Shown here: piece after piece, positions 15,839 through 24,284 of the stretch | How positions within the stretch are numbered: the first letter of the stretch is position 1 | How the letters are laid out: each line of letters begins with the position of its first letter | Source of the DNA: Streptomyces sp. NBC_01445 | GTDB taxonomy: Bacteria; Actinomycetota; Actinomycetes; Streptomycetales; Streptomycetaceae | Direction of reading: 5' to 3' | NCBI RefSeq assembly: GCF_035918235.1 | Contig: NZ_CP109485.1 | Location: 1,302,001 to 1,366,000 of the forward strand | DNA length: 64,000 nucleotides | The notes under the pieces: model-generated | Told to the model about the DNA's origin: nothing | The model's input: only the letters and a program-made list of their open reading frames with translations | Databases searched by the model: none | Translations under genes and position numbers: made by a program

Positions 15839-16782
15839 GCCTGCCTCCCCTCACGGCCGGCGACGAGGGCGTCGACGGAGACAGTGAGCCCGCTCGGGTC
15901 GACCGGGGCGCGGTCCTCGACCCGCTCGCCGGCGCCGGGCCGGACCCGGCTGGACATCCATGCGGCCAGGTGGCGGTAGCACGCTCGCCGGTCGGCCTGG
16001 GACAACGGCGCCCGCCTGATCGCCGCGACGAAGCCCCAGACGTACTCGGCGAGCAGCCGGGGCGTCGGGTGCAGCAGGCCTGCCCGGCGTGGGTCCAGGT
16101 TGACGGACCGGGAGCGCTTGCCCGGGTTCGCCCGCTCGGCGCGGGTGGGGTGGTCGCGGCGGAAGTACAGCAGCTCCGGCACCTGGTGGAAGGGCCCGTG
16201 CAGGGTGATCTCGGCGACGAACGTGCGGTCCGCGTGGTGGTAGCTGTCGAGCGGCTTCACCCGGCGCAGCATGTCGGCCCGCATCACCCCGTAGAAGTCG
16301 TCGCCACCGGGCTCGAACAGCAGACTGCGGAAGCGCTCCGGCGGGTGCGGCGAGTCGGTGGCGAGCCCGTATTCGTACGGGACCTTCACCTGACCGTCGC
16401 CGTCGATGACCGCCTGGCCGCTGTGCGCGAGGATCACGTCCGGCCGCTCGTCCAGCGTCTGAACGCAGCGCTGCAGCAGGTCCCGGCCGTACAGGTCGTC
16501 GTGCGAGGCCCACTTGAACAGCTCGCCGCGGCACTCGGTGAACACACGGTTGTGGTTCGGCGTGGCGCCGATGTTCCGGGGCAGCCGGAGATACCGGATG
16601 CGCGAGTCCTGCGCGGCGTACCGGCGGCAGATGTCCTGGGTCCCGTCGGTCGAGGCGTTGTCGGAGATGACCAGCTCGAAGTCCTCGTAGGTCTGGCCGA
16701 GCAAGGCGTCGAGCGACTCGGCCAGGTATTCCTCGCCGTTGTACACGGGCAGGCCGATGCTCAGCCTGGGTTGGACGGTCAT
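15835..16782 (-). CDS. Family 2 glycosyltransferase
   Basis: 315 residues with a GT-A fold start LSIGLPVYNGEEYLAESLDALL, the NDP-binding VISDNASTDGTQDIC and a WASHDDLYG metal-binding DD motif. It lacks membrane helices, so it acts at the cytoplasmic face on a lipid-linked intermediate. It overlaps the flippase stop by 4 nt and the pyruvyl transferase start by 4 nt. It is one of three non-initiating transferases in the locus, suggesting a small repeat unit. Confidence 0.9.
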   Translation of the reverse strand: MTVQPRLSIGLPVYNGEEYLAESLDALLGQTYEDFELVISDNASTDGTQDICRRYAAQDSRIRYLRLPRNIGATPNHNRVFTECRGELFKWASHDDLYGRDLLQRCVQTLDERPDVILAHSGQAVIDGDGQVKVPYEYGLATDSPHPPERFRSLLFEPGGDDFYGVMRADMLRRVKPLDSYHHADRTFVAEITLHGPFHQVPELLYFRRDHPTRAERANPGKRSRSVNLDPRRAGLLHPTPRLLAEYVWGFVAAIRRAPLSQADRRACYRHLAAWMSSRVRPGAGERVEDRAPVDPSGLTVSVDALVAGREGRQA

Positions 16783-18077
16783 GAGGTCCTCACTTCGGGG
16801 ATGCGGTTGTGGCGGTCCTCACGCAGGGCGGACCGCAGTTGAAGCCACCACACGGCCGAACCGCTGACGGTCGCGGCGGCGACGCCCCAGGCCGAGCCGA
16901 CCGTGCCGGCGACGGCCGCCCCGCCGAGCCCGCAGCTCACGTAGCAGGCGGAGGCGAACAGCTGGCAGCGCAGGCTGCGCCGGGCCGCGGCGAGCGCGCG
17001 CAGCCCGGCCGCCGCGCCGGTGCCGAGGCCGGCGCCCGCGACGCCGAGGGTGATCGGCACGATGAGCTCAGCGGCGGAGTGCCAGACGCCGCCGAGCACG
17101 AGCTCGCCGAGCCGGTCCGGCATCAGCAGCAGCGCCCCGCCCCAGAGCAGCGCGGCGACGGCCTGCCCGCCGCCCAGCAGGAGGCAGAACGAACCGAGGC
17201 GCTGCGGGGCCCGCCGCAGCACCCGTGCCGCCTCCGGGACGGTGACGAGCGAAAGACCCATCAGTACGGCGAGGAACGGGCCGAGCAGCAACTCGGCACC
17301 CCGGACCGCACCCACCGCACTGACCCCGACGATCGCGCCGAGCCCGTACGCCCGCAGCTGGTTCGCGCCGCTGAGGCTGACGTTCTCGACCAGGTACCGG
17401 TAGCCGAGATCGCGCTGCTCGCGAAGCCACCCGCGCGCTCCCGTCATCCGGGGCCGGATGCCGGACTGGAAGTAGCCGTACCCCGCCGCCACCGTGGCGG
17501 ACGCACCCCAGGCGAGCACGAAAGCGGCCACGGTGCCCACGCGGGCCGCCACGACCAGGGCCGGGACGAGTGCGACGCCCCAGACGAGGTCGTTCACGAA
17601 CGCCTTCCGCCCGGTGCCGGCGGCGAAGAACGAGAACCGCCAGGCGTCCTGCAGCAGCAGCCCGGGCAGCATGACGCCGAGGCAGGCGAACGCGGGCCCC
17701 ACGCTGCCGCCGAGACCGAGCCCGACCACCAGACACGCCACGCCGATGGCGGCGCCGACGCCGAGCGCGGTACCCGACGACCGGGCCACCGCCCCGCGCC
17801 AGGAGGCGTCCGGCGCTCCGCTGAAGCGGACCACCAGCGGGTCGGTGGCAAGGCCGCGGGAGACGTTGAGCACCACGCCGTAGGTCACCCAGGCCAGGCT
17901 GAACACGCCGAACGCGGTCACCCCCAGCGAGCGGGCCACGTAGATCCCCACCACGAAGTTGCTCATGCTGGAGGCCGCCTGGTCGGCCAGTCCCCAGGAC
18001 AGCCGGCCGACAAGGGCCCGCCGGGCGGATCCGCCCGGCATCGTCGCCTTCTCCCCCGCGGTGGTCATCGGCGTCAT
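16779..18077 (-). CDS. Wzx-type polysaccharide flippase (MOP superfamily)
   Basis: 432 residues with 12 or more hydrophobic segments, beginning LSWGLADQAASSMSNFVVGI, a typical Wzx/oligosaccharide-flippase opening. It would move the lipid-linked repeat unit across the membrane. The ATG at 18077 overlaps the stop of the DUF4910 gene by 4 nt; an ATG at 18068 is an alternative. The frame open beyond 18077 belongs to another gene's shadow. It works with the Wzy-like polymerase at 24285 and the Wzz-like pair. Confidence 0.85.
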   Translation of the reverse strand: MTPMTTAGEKATMPGGSARRALVGRLSWGLADQAASSMSNFVVGIYVARSLGVTAFGVFSLAWVTYGVVLNVSRGLATDPLVVRFSGAPDASWRGAVARSSGTALGVGAAIGVACLVVGLGLGGSVGPAFACLGVMLPGLLLQDAWRFSFFAAGTGRKAFVNDLVWGVALVPALVVAARVGTVAAFVLAWGASATVAAGYGYFQSGIRPRMTGARGWLREQRDLGYRYLVENVSLSGANQLRAYGLGAIVGVSAVGAVRGAELLLGPFLAVLMGLSLVTVPEAARVLRRAPQRLGSFCLLLGGGQAVAALLWGGALLLMPDRLGELVLGGVWHSAAELIVPITLGVAGAGLGTGAAAGLRALAAARRSLRCQLFASACYVSCGLGGAAVAGTVGSAWGVAAATVSGSAVWWLQLRSALREDRHNRIPEVRTS

Positions 18078-19348
18078 GCCTTGATCAGCCCGGCGCCGTG
18101 CAGGGCGTCGGCCGCGACGGCGACGGTGTCGAACGGCAGCCCGGACCGCTCGGCGACGTCCAGCAGACTGTGCTCGCCGTCGGAGAGGCTGAGCACCCAG
18201 AGCATGGCCATCTGGGCCTGCTTCGCGTCGCTGCGGCCGCCGAGGGAGTCGTACAACCCGCGCCGGCCCAGCTGTGGTTCGCCGTAGGGGCTGAGGTTGA
18301 GGTACCGCCGGTTTCGGTCGAGGACGGCGAATGCCTCGCGGCAGACGGCGAGCGTGTCCGCCATTGCCTCCGGGGAGACGAAGTCCGGGTTGTCGGCCGA
18401 GGTGTGGTATTCGGGGTACCCGGCGTACGGGGTCCGGCTGAGCGAGCCCACGCCGAGATCGAACCCGGGCGAGCAGAACTGCCGCTCGTCGTAGCCGTAC
18501 GGGGTGAACTCGGTGACGTGGTGCGGGCGTTCGGAGGCGCCCAGCACATGCCGCAGCACCCGGTCGATCTCCGCGTCGCCGCGCCTGCTCTGCTTGTACG
18601 TCAGTTGGCCCGAGTCCCCCGCGCAGGCCAGCACCAGGCCGTGCTTGACCCGGTCGATCCGCTCCTTGTTGCGGGCCAGCCAAGTGATCGCCCCGATGGT
18701 GCCGGGCGCGTAGATGAACCGGTAGGTGTAGTACGGCGTCTGCCCGGCCAGCGCCCGGGCCAGGTACGTCGCCACCGCGATACCGGCCAGGTTGTCGTTG
18801 GCCAGCGACGGGTGGCACACGTGGCAGGAGACGATCACCTCGTCGGGGACCTGCCCGGGAATCACATGCTCGGCGTAGGTGAGGTGGCCGTCCGCGAGCG
18901 TGGAGTCGATGCGCACCTCGTACTCGCCGTCCGGCAACGCGTCCAAGGTCTCCTGGGCCAGGCAGAACCCCCATGTCGGCTGGTAGTAACTGGTGCGGTA
19001 CGGCACCCAGGCCGGGCGGTCCGGCAGGGTGTGCAGGTGTTCCCGCAGCTCGGCCAGCGGCATGGTCGCCGACACCGGCACGCTGTAGCCGAGCACGTGC
19101 AGGCTGGACGCGGCGAAGTCGACGACCCGGTTGCCGGCGGTGTCGGCGATGTACGCGTCCCGGATGTTCCACTCCTGCGGCACCGTCCAGTCGAGCACTT
19201 GCGTCCCTGTCGGCACTTCGTGCACCTGGAGCGGGACGTACTCGCCGACGATGTCCAGGGTGGCACGCACACCGTCGCCGGTGATGCTCCGGCAGAGCGG
19301 GTACAGCCGCTCCACCAGTGCATGCATCTCTTCGCCGACCGCTGTCAT
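18074..19348 (-). CDS. DUF4910/DUF2172 aminopeptidase-like protein
   Basis: 424 residues. N-terminal DUF2172-type region (LVERLYPLCRSITGDG, QEWNIRDAYIAD), an M28-like core with the metal-site string SCHVCHPSLANDNLAGI, and a C-terminal winged-helix-like tail (LLDVAERSGLPFDTVAVAAD). The putative metal ligands His, Asp and later residues (YHTSADNPDF) are intact. No signal peptide, so it is cytoplasmic. Members recur in surface-polysaccharide loci but their reaction is not established to my knowledge. An amide-forming or amide-cleaving step on an amino sugar is a guess. It overlaps both neighbours by 4 nt. Confidence 0.82.
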   Translation of the reverse strand: MTAVGEEMHALVERLYPLCRSITGDGVRATLDIVGEYVPLQVHEVPTGTQVLDWTVPQEWNIRDAYIADTAGNRVVDFAASSLHVLGYSVPVSATMPLAELREHLHTLPDRPAWVPYRTSYYQPTWGFCLAQETLDALPDGEYEVRIDSTLADGHLTYAEHVIPGQVPDEVIVSCHVCHPSLANDNLAGIAVATYLARALAGQTPYYTYRFIYAPGTIGAITWLARNKERIDRVKHGLVLACAGDSGQLTYKQSRRGDAEIDRVLRHVLGASERPHHVTEFTPYGYDERQFCSPGFDLGVGSLSRTPYAGYPEYHTSADNPDFVSPEAMADTLAVCREAFAVLDRNRRYLNLSPYGEPQLGRRGLYDSLGGRSDAKQAQMAMLWVLSLSDGEHSLLDVAERSGLPFDTVAVAADALHGAGLIKA

Positions 19349-20370
19349 CGGCGCCACCGCAGGGTGCCGTCGACAGCGCCGGCCTCGGACGCCGCGCGCA
19401 GCACGGCGAGGCGGGTGAAGCGTCGCTCGAAGTCCTCCCGGGTCAGCCCGAACTTCCGGTAGGCGTCGGCGAGTTCGAGCGCTCCCTGCTTCACCGTCCA
19501 CGTGCAGTCGAAGCCGGGGATCGCGGCGCGGAACCGGGAGAAGTCCACCTTGTAGGACCGCGGATCGGCACCGGTCTCCCCGGTGATCACCACCTTCGAA
19601 CCGGACACCGCCTCTGCGACCTGCTCGGCGATCTCGGCGACCGTGACGTTGTTGATCTCGCTGCCGATGTTGAACGCCCGGTCGTGGACCGCTTCGCGCG
19701 GCGCGGTCAGCGCGGCCGTGAAGGCATGTGCGATGTCGGCGGCGTGCACGAGCGGGCGCCACGGAGTGCCGTCGGACATCACAAGCACCTCGCCGGACAG
19801 GAGCGCGTGGCCCACCAGGTTGTTCAGCACGATGTCGGCGCGCAGCCGGGGTGAGTAGCCGAAGGCGGTGGCGTTGCGCATGAACACCGGGCTGAAGTCG
19901 CCGTCGGCGAGCGCGTGCAGGTCGTCCTCGACCCGCACCTTGGACTCCGCGTACGGCGTCACCGGGCGCAGCGGGGCGTCCTCGCCCACCAGGTCGTCCC
20001 CGCCGGCGGCGCCGTAGACAGAGCAGGTCGACGCGTACAGGAAGCGCCGCACTCCGGCGTCGCGGGCCAGCCCGGCCAGGCGTACGGACGCGTGGTGATT
20101 GATGTCGTAGGTGAGGTCCGGTGCCAGCGATCCCAGCGGGTCGTTGGACAGCGCGGCCAGGTGGATCACGGCATCAACTCCGGTCACGTGGTCGGCCGTG
20201 ACGTCGCGCAGGTCCACCCGATGCCCCGCAGGGTCCGCGGGCGGCGGGCCGAGGACGCAGTCGGTGAACAGGCCGGCGTCGAGACCGACGACGTCGTGCC
20301 CGGCGGCCGTGAGGACCGGGGCCATCACGGTGCCCAGGTAGCCCTGGTGTCCGGTGAGCAGTACGCGCAA
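19345..20370 (-). CDS. NAD-dependent epimerase/dehydratase (extended SDR)
   Basis: 341 residues. Rossmann motif LLTGHQGYLGTVMAP at the N terminus, catalytic YASTCSVYG (Ser) and TPYAESKVRVE (Tyr-x3-Lys), and SDGTPWRPLVHAADIA typical of nucleotide-sugar enzymes. The start is TTG at 20370 with GGGGGA just upstream, inside the previous gene end. It follows the RfbF-like nucleotidyltransferase and PIG-L protein, so it probably acts on the same activated sugar. Whether it is a 4,6-dehydratase, epimerase or ketoreductase cannot be read. Confidence 0.85.
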   Translation of the reverse strand: MRVLLTGHQGYLGTVMAPVLTAAGHDVVGLDAGLFTDCVLGPPPADPAGHRVDLRDVTADHVTGVDAVIHLAALSNDPLGSLAPDLTYDINHHASVRLAGLARDAGVRRFLYASTCSVYGAAGGDDLVGEDAPLRPVTPYAESKVRVEDDLHALADGDFSPVFMRNATAFGYSPRLRADIVLNNLVGHALLSGEVLVMSDGTPWRPLVHAADIAHAFTAALTAPREAVHDRAFNIGSEINNVTVAEIAEQVAEAVSGSKVVITGETGADPRSYKVDFSRFRAAIPGFDCTWTVKQGALELADAYRKFGLTREDFERRFTRLAVLRAASEAGAVDGTLRWRR

Positions 20371-20373
20371 GGT

Positions 20374-21021
20374 TCAGTCCCCCAGATTGAGCGTGAGTTT
20401 GGTGACGGCGAAGGCCTCGGCGTAGCGCGCGTGGCATTCGATGCCGCGGATCCGGGCCAGGCCGAGGAAGGCCTCCCGGTCGTACCAGGGCCGGTGCCGT
20501 TGCGAGGGGTAGTGCTCCTGCAGCAGCCGCACCTTCTGTTCGGCGATCTCCGGCGACAGCGGCTGGTACGCCGCCGGACGGCCGAGATCGCCGTCCCACT
20601 TGACGATCTCGTAGCCGAGCACGAGGTGGTCGCGGAATGCCGTGGTCATCAGCTTCGCCAGGCCGCGGTGATCCTGGTGCGCGTCGTCGGTACGCGGGGC
20701 AAGGACCAGGTCCGGCTCGGTCTGCCCGCGCAGCTCCTCGACCGCGGCTTTGGCCTCTTCCCAATGCGCGGGCATCCGGCCGTCCGGCAGCTTGAGCACG
20801 GTCAGCCGCAGGTCGGCGCCGGGGCAGAAGGCGGCGAGCGCGGCCTGCTCCTCCTGCTCCCGCTCGCTGCCACCGCCGGAGAGCACCAGCGCGTCGACGC
20901 GGATCCCCGGCCGTGCGTGACACAGCGTCAGTAGTGTGCCGCCGGCGCCGATGGCGATGTCGTCGCAGTGCGCCCCCACCGCGACGATCCGGTTCAAGGG
21001 CCCGGCCCCGAGCCGGATCAC
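20374..21021 (-). CDS. PIG-L family deacetylase
   Basis: 215 residues. The zinc-site motif reads AVGAHCDDIAIGAGG (His-x-Asp-Asp) and the second ligand PRTDDAHQDHRGLAK, both diagnostic. It would remove an N-acetyl (or other acyl) group from an amino sugar in the cytoplasm. GTG start at 21021 overlaps the nucleotidyltransferase stop by 4 nt (GTGA). Beside an aminotransferase and DUF4910 protein in the same operon, it suggests an amino sugar whose acyl group is exchanged. Confidence 0.88.
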   Translation of the reverse strand: MIRLGAGPLNRIVAVGAHCDDIAIGAGGTLLTLCHARPGIRVDALVLSGGGSEREQEEQAALAAFCPGADLRLTVLKLPDGRMPAHWEEAKAAVEELRGQTEPDLVLAPRTDDAHQDHRGLAKLMTTAFRDHLVLGYEIVKWDGDLGRPAAYQPLSPEIAEQKVRLLQEHYPSQRHRPWYDREAFLGLARIRGIECHARYAEAFAVTKLTLNLGD

Positions 21022-21812
21022 GCCCGAGCTCCGGCACTGTCCCGTTCCCACACGGCCCACGGCCGGTCGCCCCGGGCGTACGCGTCGTCGAGCGCGGCCC
21101 TCTCCTTCACGGTGTCGGTCGGCTTCCAGAAGCCGCGGTGCTGATGTGCCACAAGACGGCCTTGCTTGGCCAGTTGGGCACATCCGTCGGCGACCAGGTC
21201 CCCGTTCTCCGGTATGTGGTCGAAGACCTCCTGGCGGAGCACGAAGTAGCCGCCGTTCTCCCACAGCGGCATGTCGCTCACCGCGGTGATGCCCCCCACC
21301 AGGCCGTCCTCGCCCAGGTCTACGCAGTGGAACGAGGACTGCGGCGGCACCACCATCATCGACGCACCGGCGTCGCGCCGGGCGAACCGGTCGATCATCT
21401 CCGGCAGCGGGGCATCGGTGAGCACGTCGGCGTAGTTGGCGAGGAACATCTCGTCGCCGTCTAGGTGGTGCCGCACCCGGCGCAGCCGCTCCCCGATCGG
21501 CGACTCGATGCCGGTCTGCGCGAAAGTGATCGTCCAGTCGGCTATGTCGGTGGACAGCAGCTCGGTCTGCCCGCCCCGCAGCACGAAGTCGTTGGACGTC
21601 GTCTCCTCGTAGTTGAGGAAGAAGTTCTTGATGTGGTGCGCCCCGTACCCGAGGCACAGGATGAACTCCGTGTGCCCGTAGTACGCGTAGTAGCGCATGA
21701 CGTGCCAGATCAGCGGTCGCGGCCCGACCATCGCCATCGGCTTGGGCATGTCGTCGGAGGCTCCGCTGCGCATGCGCAGCCCGTAACCGCCGCAGAACAG
21801 AACGACCTTCAT
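21018..21812 (-). CDS. RfbF-like sugar-1-phosphate nucleotidyltransferase (glucose-1-phosphate cytidylyltransferase type)
   Basis: 264 residues, close to RfbF (257). The N terminus KVVLFCGGYGLRMRSG is a modified G-G-x-G-x-R loop, and DMPKPMAMVGPRPLIWHVMR, LGYGAHHIKNFFLNYE, WENGGYFVLRQEVFD and HRGFWKPTDTVKERA follow RfbF closely by memory. It would activate a hexose-1-phosphate, probably as CDP-sugar. ATG at 21812 overlaps the methyltransferase stop by 4 nt. No clear CDP-glucose 4,6-dehydratase (RfbG) lies nearby, so the SDR at 19345 may take that step or the sugar path is different. Confidence 0.85.
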   Translation of the reverse strand: MKVVLFCGGYGLRMRSGASDDMPKPMAMVGPRPLIWHVMRYYAYYGHTEFILCLGYGAHHIKNFFLNYEETTSNDFVLRGGQTELLSTDIADWTITFAQTGIESPIGERLRRVRHHLDGDEMFLANYADVLTDAPLPEMIDRFARRDAGASMMVVPPQSSFHCVDLGEDGLVGGITAVSDMPLWENGGYFVLRQEVFDHIPENGDLVADGCAQLAKQGRLVAHQHRGFWKPTDTVKERAALDDAYARGDRPWAVWERDSAGARA

Positions 21813-23044
21813 GACTTGACCTCGACAATGCTCAGTTCCGGTATGGGGAAGACCAGCCGGCCGCCCCAGTCGTGGATGAAGGACAGTTGCTCGACCAGCT
21901 CGTCCCGCAGGTTCCACGGGAGGACGAGGACGTAGTCGGGCTTGTCGGCTGCTATCTGCTCGGGCGGCAGGATCGGGATGCGGGTGCCCGGGGTGTACCT
22001 GCCGTGCTTGTAGGGGTTGCGGTCGACCGTGTACGGGAGCAGGTCGGGCCGGATGCCGCAGTGGTTGAGCAGGGTGTTGCCCTTGCCCGGGGCGCCGTAG
22101 CCGACGACCGTCTCGCCGCGCTCGGCCGCCTCGATGAGGAACTTCAGGAGGTCCCGGCGCACCTTGGCCACCCGAGCGGAGAACTCGGTGTACCCGGACA
22201 GCTCCTGGAGTCCGGCTGCCTTCTCCCGGTCCAGGACGTCGGCCACTCGAGCGGAGGGCTCGCCGGCCACCTCGGCCGGCCGGGCCCACAGCCGGATGGA
22301 TCCGCCGTGCGTGGGCAGCAACTCGACGTCCACGAGCGCGAGTCCGCCGCTCGCGAGGGCCCGGATCGCGGACGCGACCGTGTAGTACTGGAAGTGCTCG
22401 TGGTAGATCGTGTCGTACTGGTTCTCCTCGATCAGGGTCAGCAGGTGCTGCACCTCGATGGAGACCCAGCCGTCGTCGGCGACCAGGGCGCGCAGCCCCT
22501 GGGTGAACCCGACCACGTCGGGGATGTGCGCGTACACGTTGTTGGCCACGACCAGGTCCGCCGGGCCGTGCTCGGCGCGGACGGCCGAGCCGGTGGCCGG
22601 GTCCAGGAACTCCGTGAGCGTGGGCACACCCGCGTCCCGCGCCGCGGCGCCGACGTTCACCGACGGCTCGATGCCGAGGCAGCGGATCCCGCGGTCCACC
22701 ATGTGCCGGAGCAGGTAGCCGTCGTTGCTCGCGACCTCGACCACGAAGGCGTCGGCGCCGAGATCAAGGCGCTGTACGGCGTCGGCGGTGAACCTGCGCG
22801 CGTGCTCCACCCAGGAGGTCGAGAAGGAAGAGAAGTAGGCGTACTCGCTGAACGTCTCCTCCGGCGTGATCAGCGGCGGGATCTGCGCGAGCCAGCAGTC
22901 GGTGCAGACCCGCAGGTGCAGCGGGTACGCCGGCTCCGGCTGGTCCAGTTGGTCCGCGGCGAGAAAGCTCTCACACGGCGGGGTCGCCCCCAGGTCGACG
23001 ACGCTCCCCATCGCCGCCGAGCCGCACAGTCGGCATCGTGTCAT
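21809..23044 (-). CDS. Sugar C-methyltransferase (SAM-dependent, three-domain NDP-hexose methyltransferase type)
   Basis: 411 residues with the three-part layout of NDP-sugar C-methyltransferases. The N-terminal zinc-binding domain is CRLCGS ... CTDCWLAQ, the middle SAM domain has VVEVASNDGYLLRHM, and the C-terminal domain has VVGYGAPGKGNTLLNHCG. The catalytic-type YHEHFQYYT string is present. It should add a branch methyl group to a keto-sugar nucleotide. It sits between a GT4 and the RfbF-like gene with 4-nt overlaps on both sides, which points to a C-methyl branched sugar in the polymer. Confidence 0.88.
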   Translation of the reverse strand: MTRCRLCGSAAMGSVVDLGATPPCESFLAADQLDQPEPAYPLHLRVCTDCWLAQIPPLITPEETFSEYAYFSSFSTSWVEHARRFTADAVQRLDLGADAFVVEVASNDGYLLRHMVDRGIRCLGIEPSVNVGAAARDAGVPTLTEFLDPATGSAVRAEHGPADLVVANNVYAHIPDVVGFTQGLRALVADDGWVSIEVQHLLTLIEENQYDTIYHEHFQYYTVASAIRALASGGLALVDVELLPTHGGSIRLWARPAEVAGEPSARVADVLDREKAAGLQELSGYTEFSARVAKVRRDLLKFLIEAAERGETVVGYGAPGKGNTLLNHCGIRPDLLPYTVDRNPYKHGRYTPGTRIPILPPEQIAADKPDYVLVLPWNLRDELVEQLSFIHDWGGRLVFPIPELSIVEVKS

Positions 23045-24282
23045 TTACTGCCCCCATCCCCCCTGGTCGCGCGGGTGCCCCCGCCGCGAGCCAGTGCTGA
23101 CCGACCCGCGATCGCGGTGCGGTACTCCTCCACCAGGCGCTCAAGGCCGACGGCCGGACTGAACCCCTGCTCGTAACGGCGCCGGGCCGCCTGGCCCATC
23201 TCCTGGTTGCGGGCCGTCCCGGCCGTGATCCGGCGCATGCGGTCCGCGAGCGAGGCAACCTCGCCCGGGCGGTGCAGCAGCCCGGTCACCCCGTCCTCGA
23301 CGAGTTCGACGAAGGCGCCGTGACCGGCGGCGACGGTCGGGACCCCGGCCGCCATCGCCTCCACGACCACCAGGCCGAACGCCTCCAGCCATGTGGAGGG
23401 CGCCACCACGGCGACCGATCGCGCGATGGCCTGCCGGCACTGGGCGGTGTCGTACAGGCCGACGTACCGGACGTCGTCCCGGCCCGCCGCCCAGGCGGTG
23501 ACCTCGCGCTCCAGCGGTCCCGTGCCGGCGATCACGAGCGGTACGCCCACACCCCCGTCCGCGGCGATCCGGTCCCACGCGGCCATGAGCAGCCGCACGC
23601 CCTTGGCCTCCGCGAGGCGGCCGAGATAGAGCAGATGCTCGCCGGTGCCCGTTCGGCAAGTGCCCGGCTCCGGCACGAAGTTGTGCTTCACCGCCAGCCG
23701 CTCGGGTGGCATGCCGGCCCGGACCAGGACGTCGCGCTGCGCCGCGGAGATGCAGAAGAACCGCTCCACGCCCGACCACCACCGCCGCCGGTTGACCGAC
23801 AGGCTGACCGCGAGCGGCACCGTCGCAAGCCGGGAGTTCCGGTAGCAGCCGTGCCGGACGGCGGGCAGTGGTGCGGAGCCGACGCACTCGGTGCACGGTC
23901 GGCCGTCCCGCTGCAGCGTGCCGGGTGGGCAGACCTGGGTGTAGTTGTGCAGCGTGGCGACGGCGGGGACGCCGGCGTCGGCGCAGGCGGCAAGGACCGC
24001 GGGCGACAGGAGCGGGAAGACGTTGTGGACGTGGACCACGTCCGGCCGCTCGGTGCGCAGCCGGGCGGCGAGTTCCGCGCGGACCGCCGGGTTCCACGGC
24101 ACAAGGAGCGGCACCGCGACCTTGCCCGGCAGGGACCGCGCGGCGATGGTGTCGCTGCGCCGCTCGAACACCTCGACCCGGTGGCCGGCCGCGCGCAGCA
24201 GCTCCACCTCCTGGTCGACGACCTTGTTCTCCCCGCTCGGCTGCGCCGAGGCGTAGCGGTTGTGCACTACGAGGACGTGCAT
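23041..24282 (-). CDS. Family 4 glycosyltransferase
   Basis: 413 residues, GT-B fold: VLVVHNRYASAQPSGENKVV at the N terminus, HLLYLGRLAEAKGVRLLM and the donor-site EAFGLVVVEAMAAGVPTVA. It contains a Cys-rich segment CPPGTLQRDGRPCTECVG seen in one GT4 subgroup. It starts 2 nt after the polymerase stop and overlaps the methyltransferase start. It is expected to act at the inner membrane face on the lipid-linked repeat. Confidence 0.9.
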   Translation of the reverse strand: MHVLVVHNRYASAQPSGENKVVDQEVELLRAAGHRVEVFERRSDTIAARSLPGKVAVPLLVPWNPAVRAELAARLRTERPDVVHVHNVFPLLSPAVLAACADAGVPAVATLHNYTQVCPPGTLQRDGRPCTECVGSAPLPAVRHGCYRNSRLATVPLAVSLSVNRRRWWSGVERFFCISAAQRDVLVRAGMPPERLAVKHNFVPEPGTCRTGTGEHLLYLGRLAEAKGVRLLMAAWDRIAADGGVGVPLVIAGTGPLEREVTAWAAGRDDVRYVGLYDTAQCRQAIARSVAVVAPSTWLEAFGLVVVEAMAAGVPTVAAGHGAFVELVEDGVTGLLHRPGEVASLADRMRRITAGTARNQEMGQAARRRYEQGFSPAVGLERLVEEYRTAIAGRSALARGGGTRATRGDGGSK

Positions 24283-24284
24283 GC

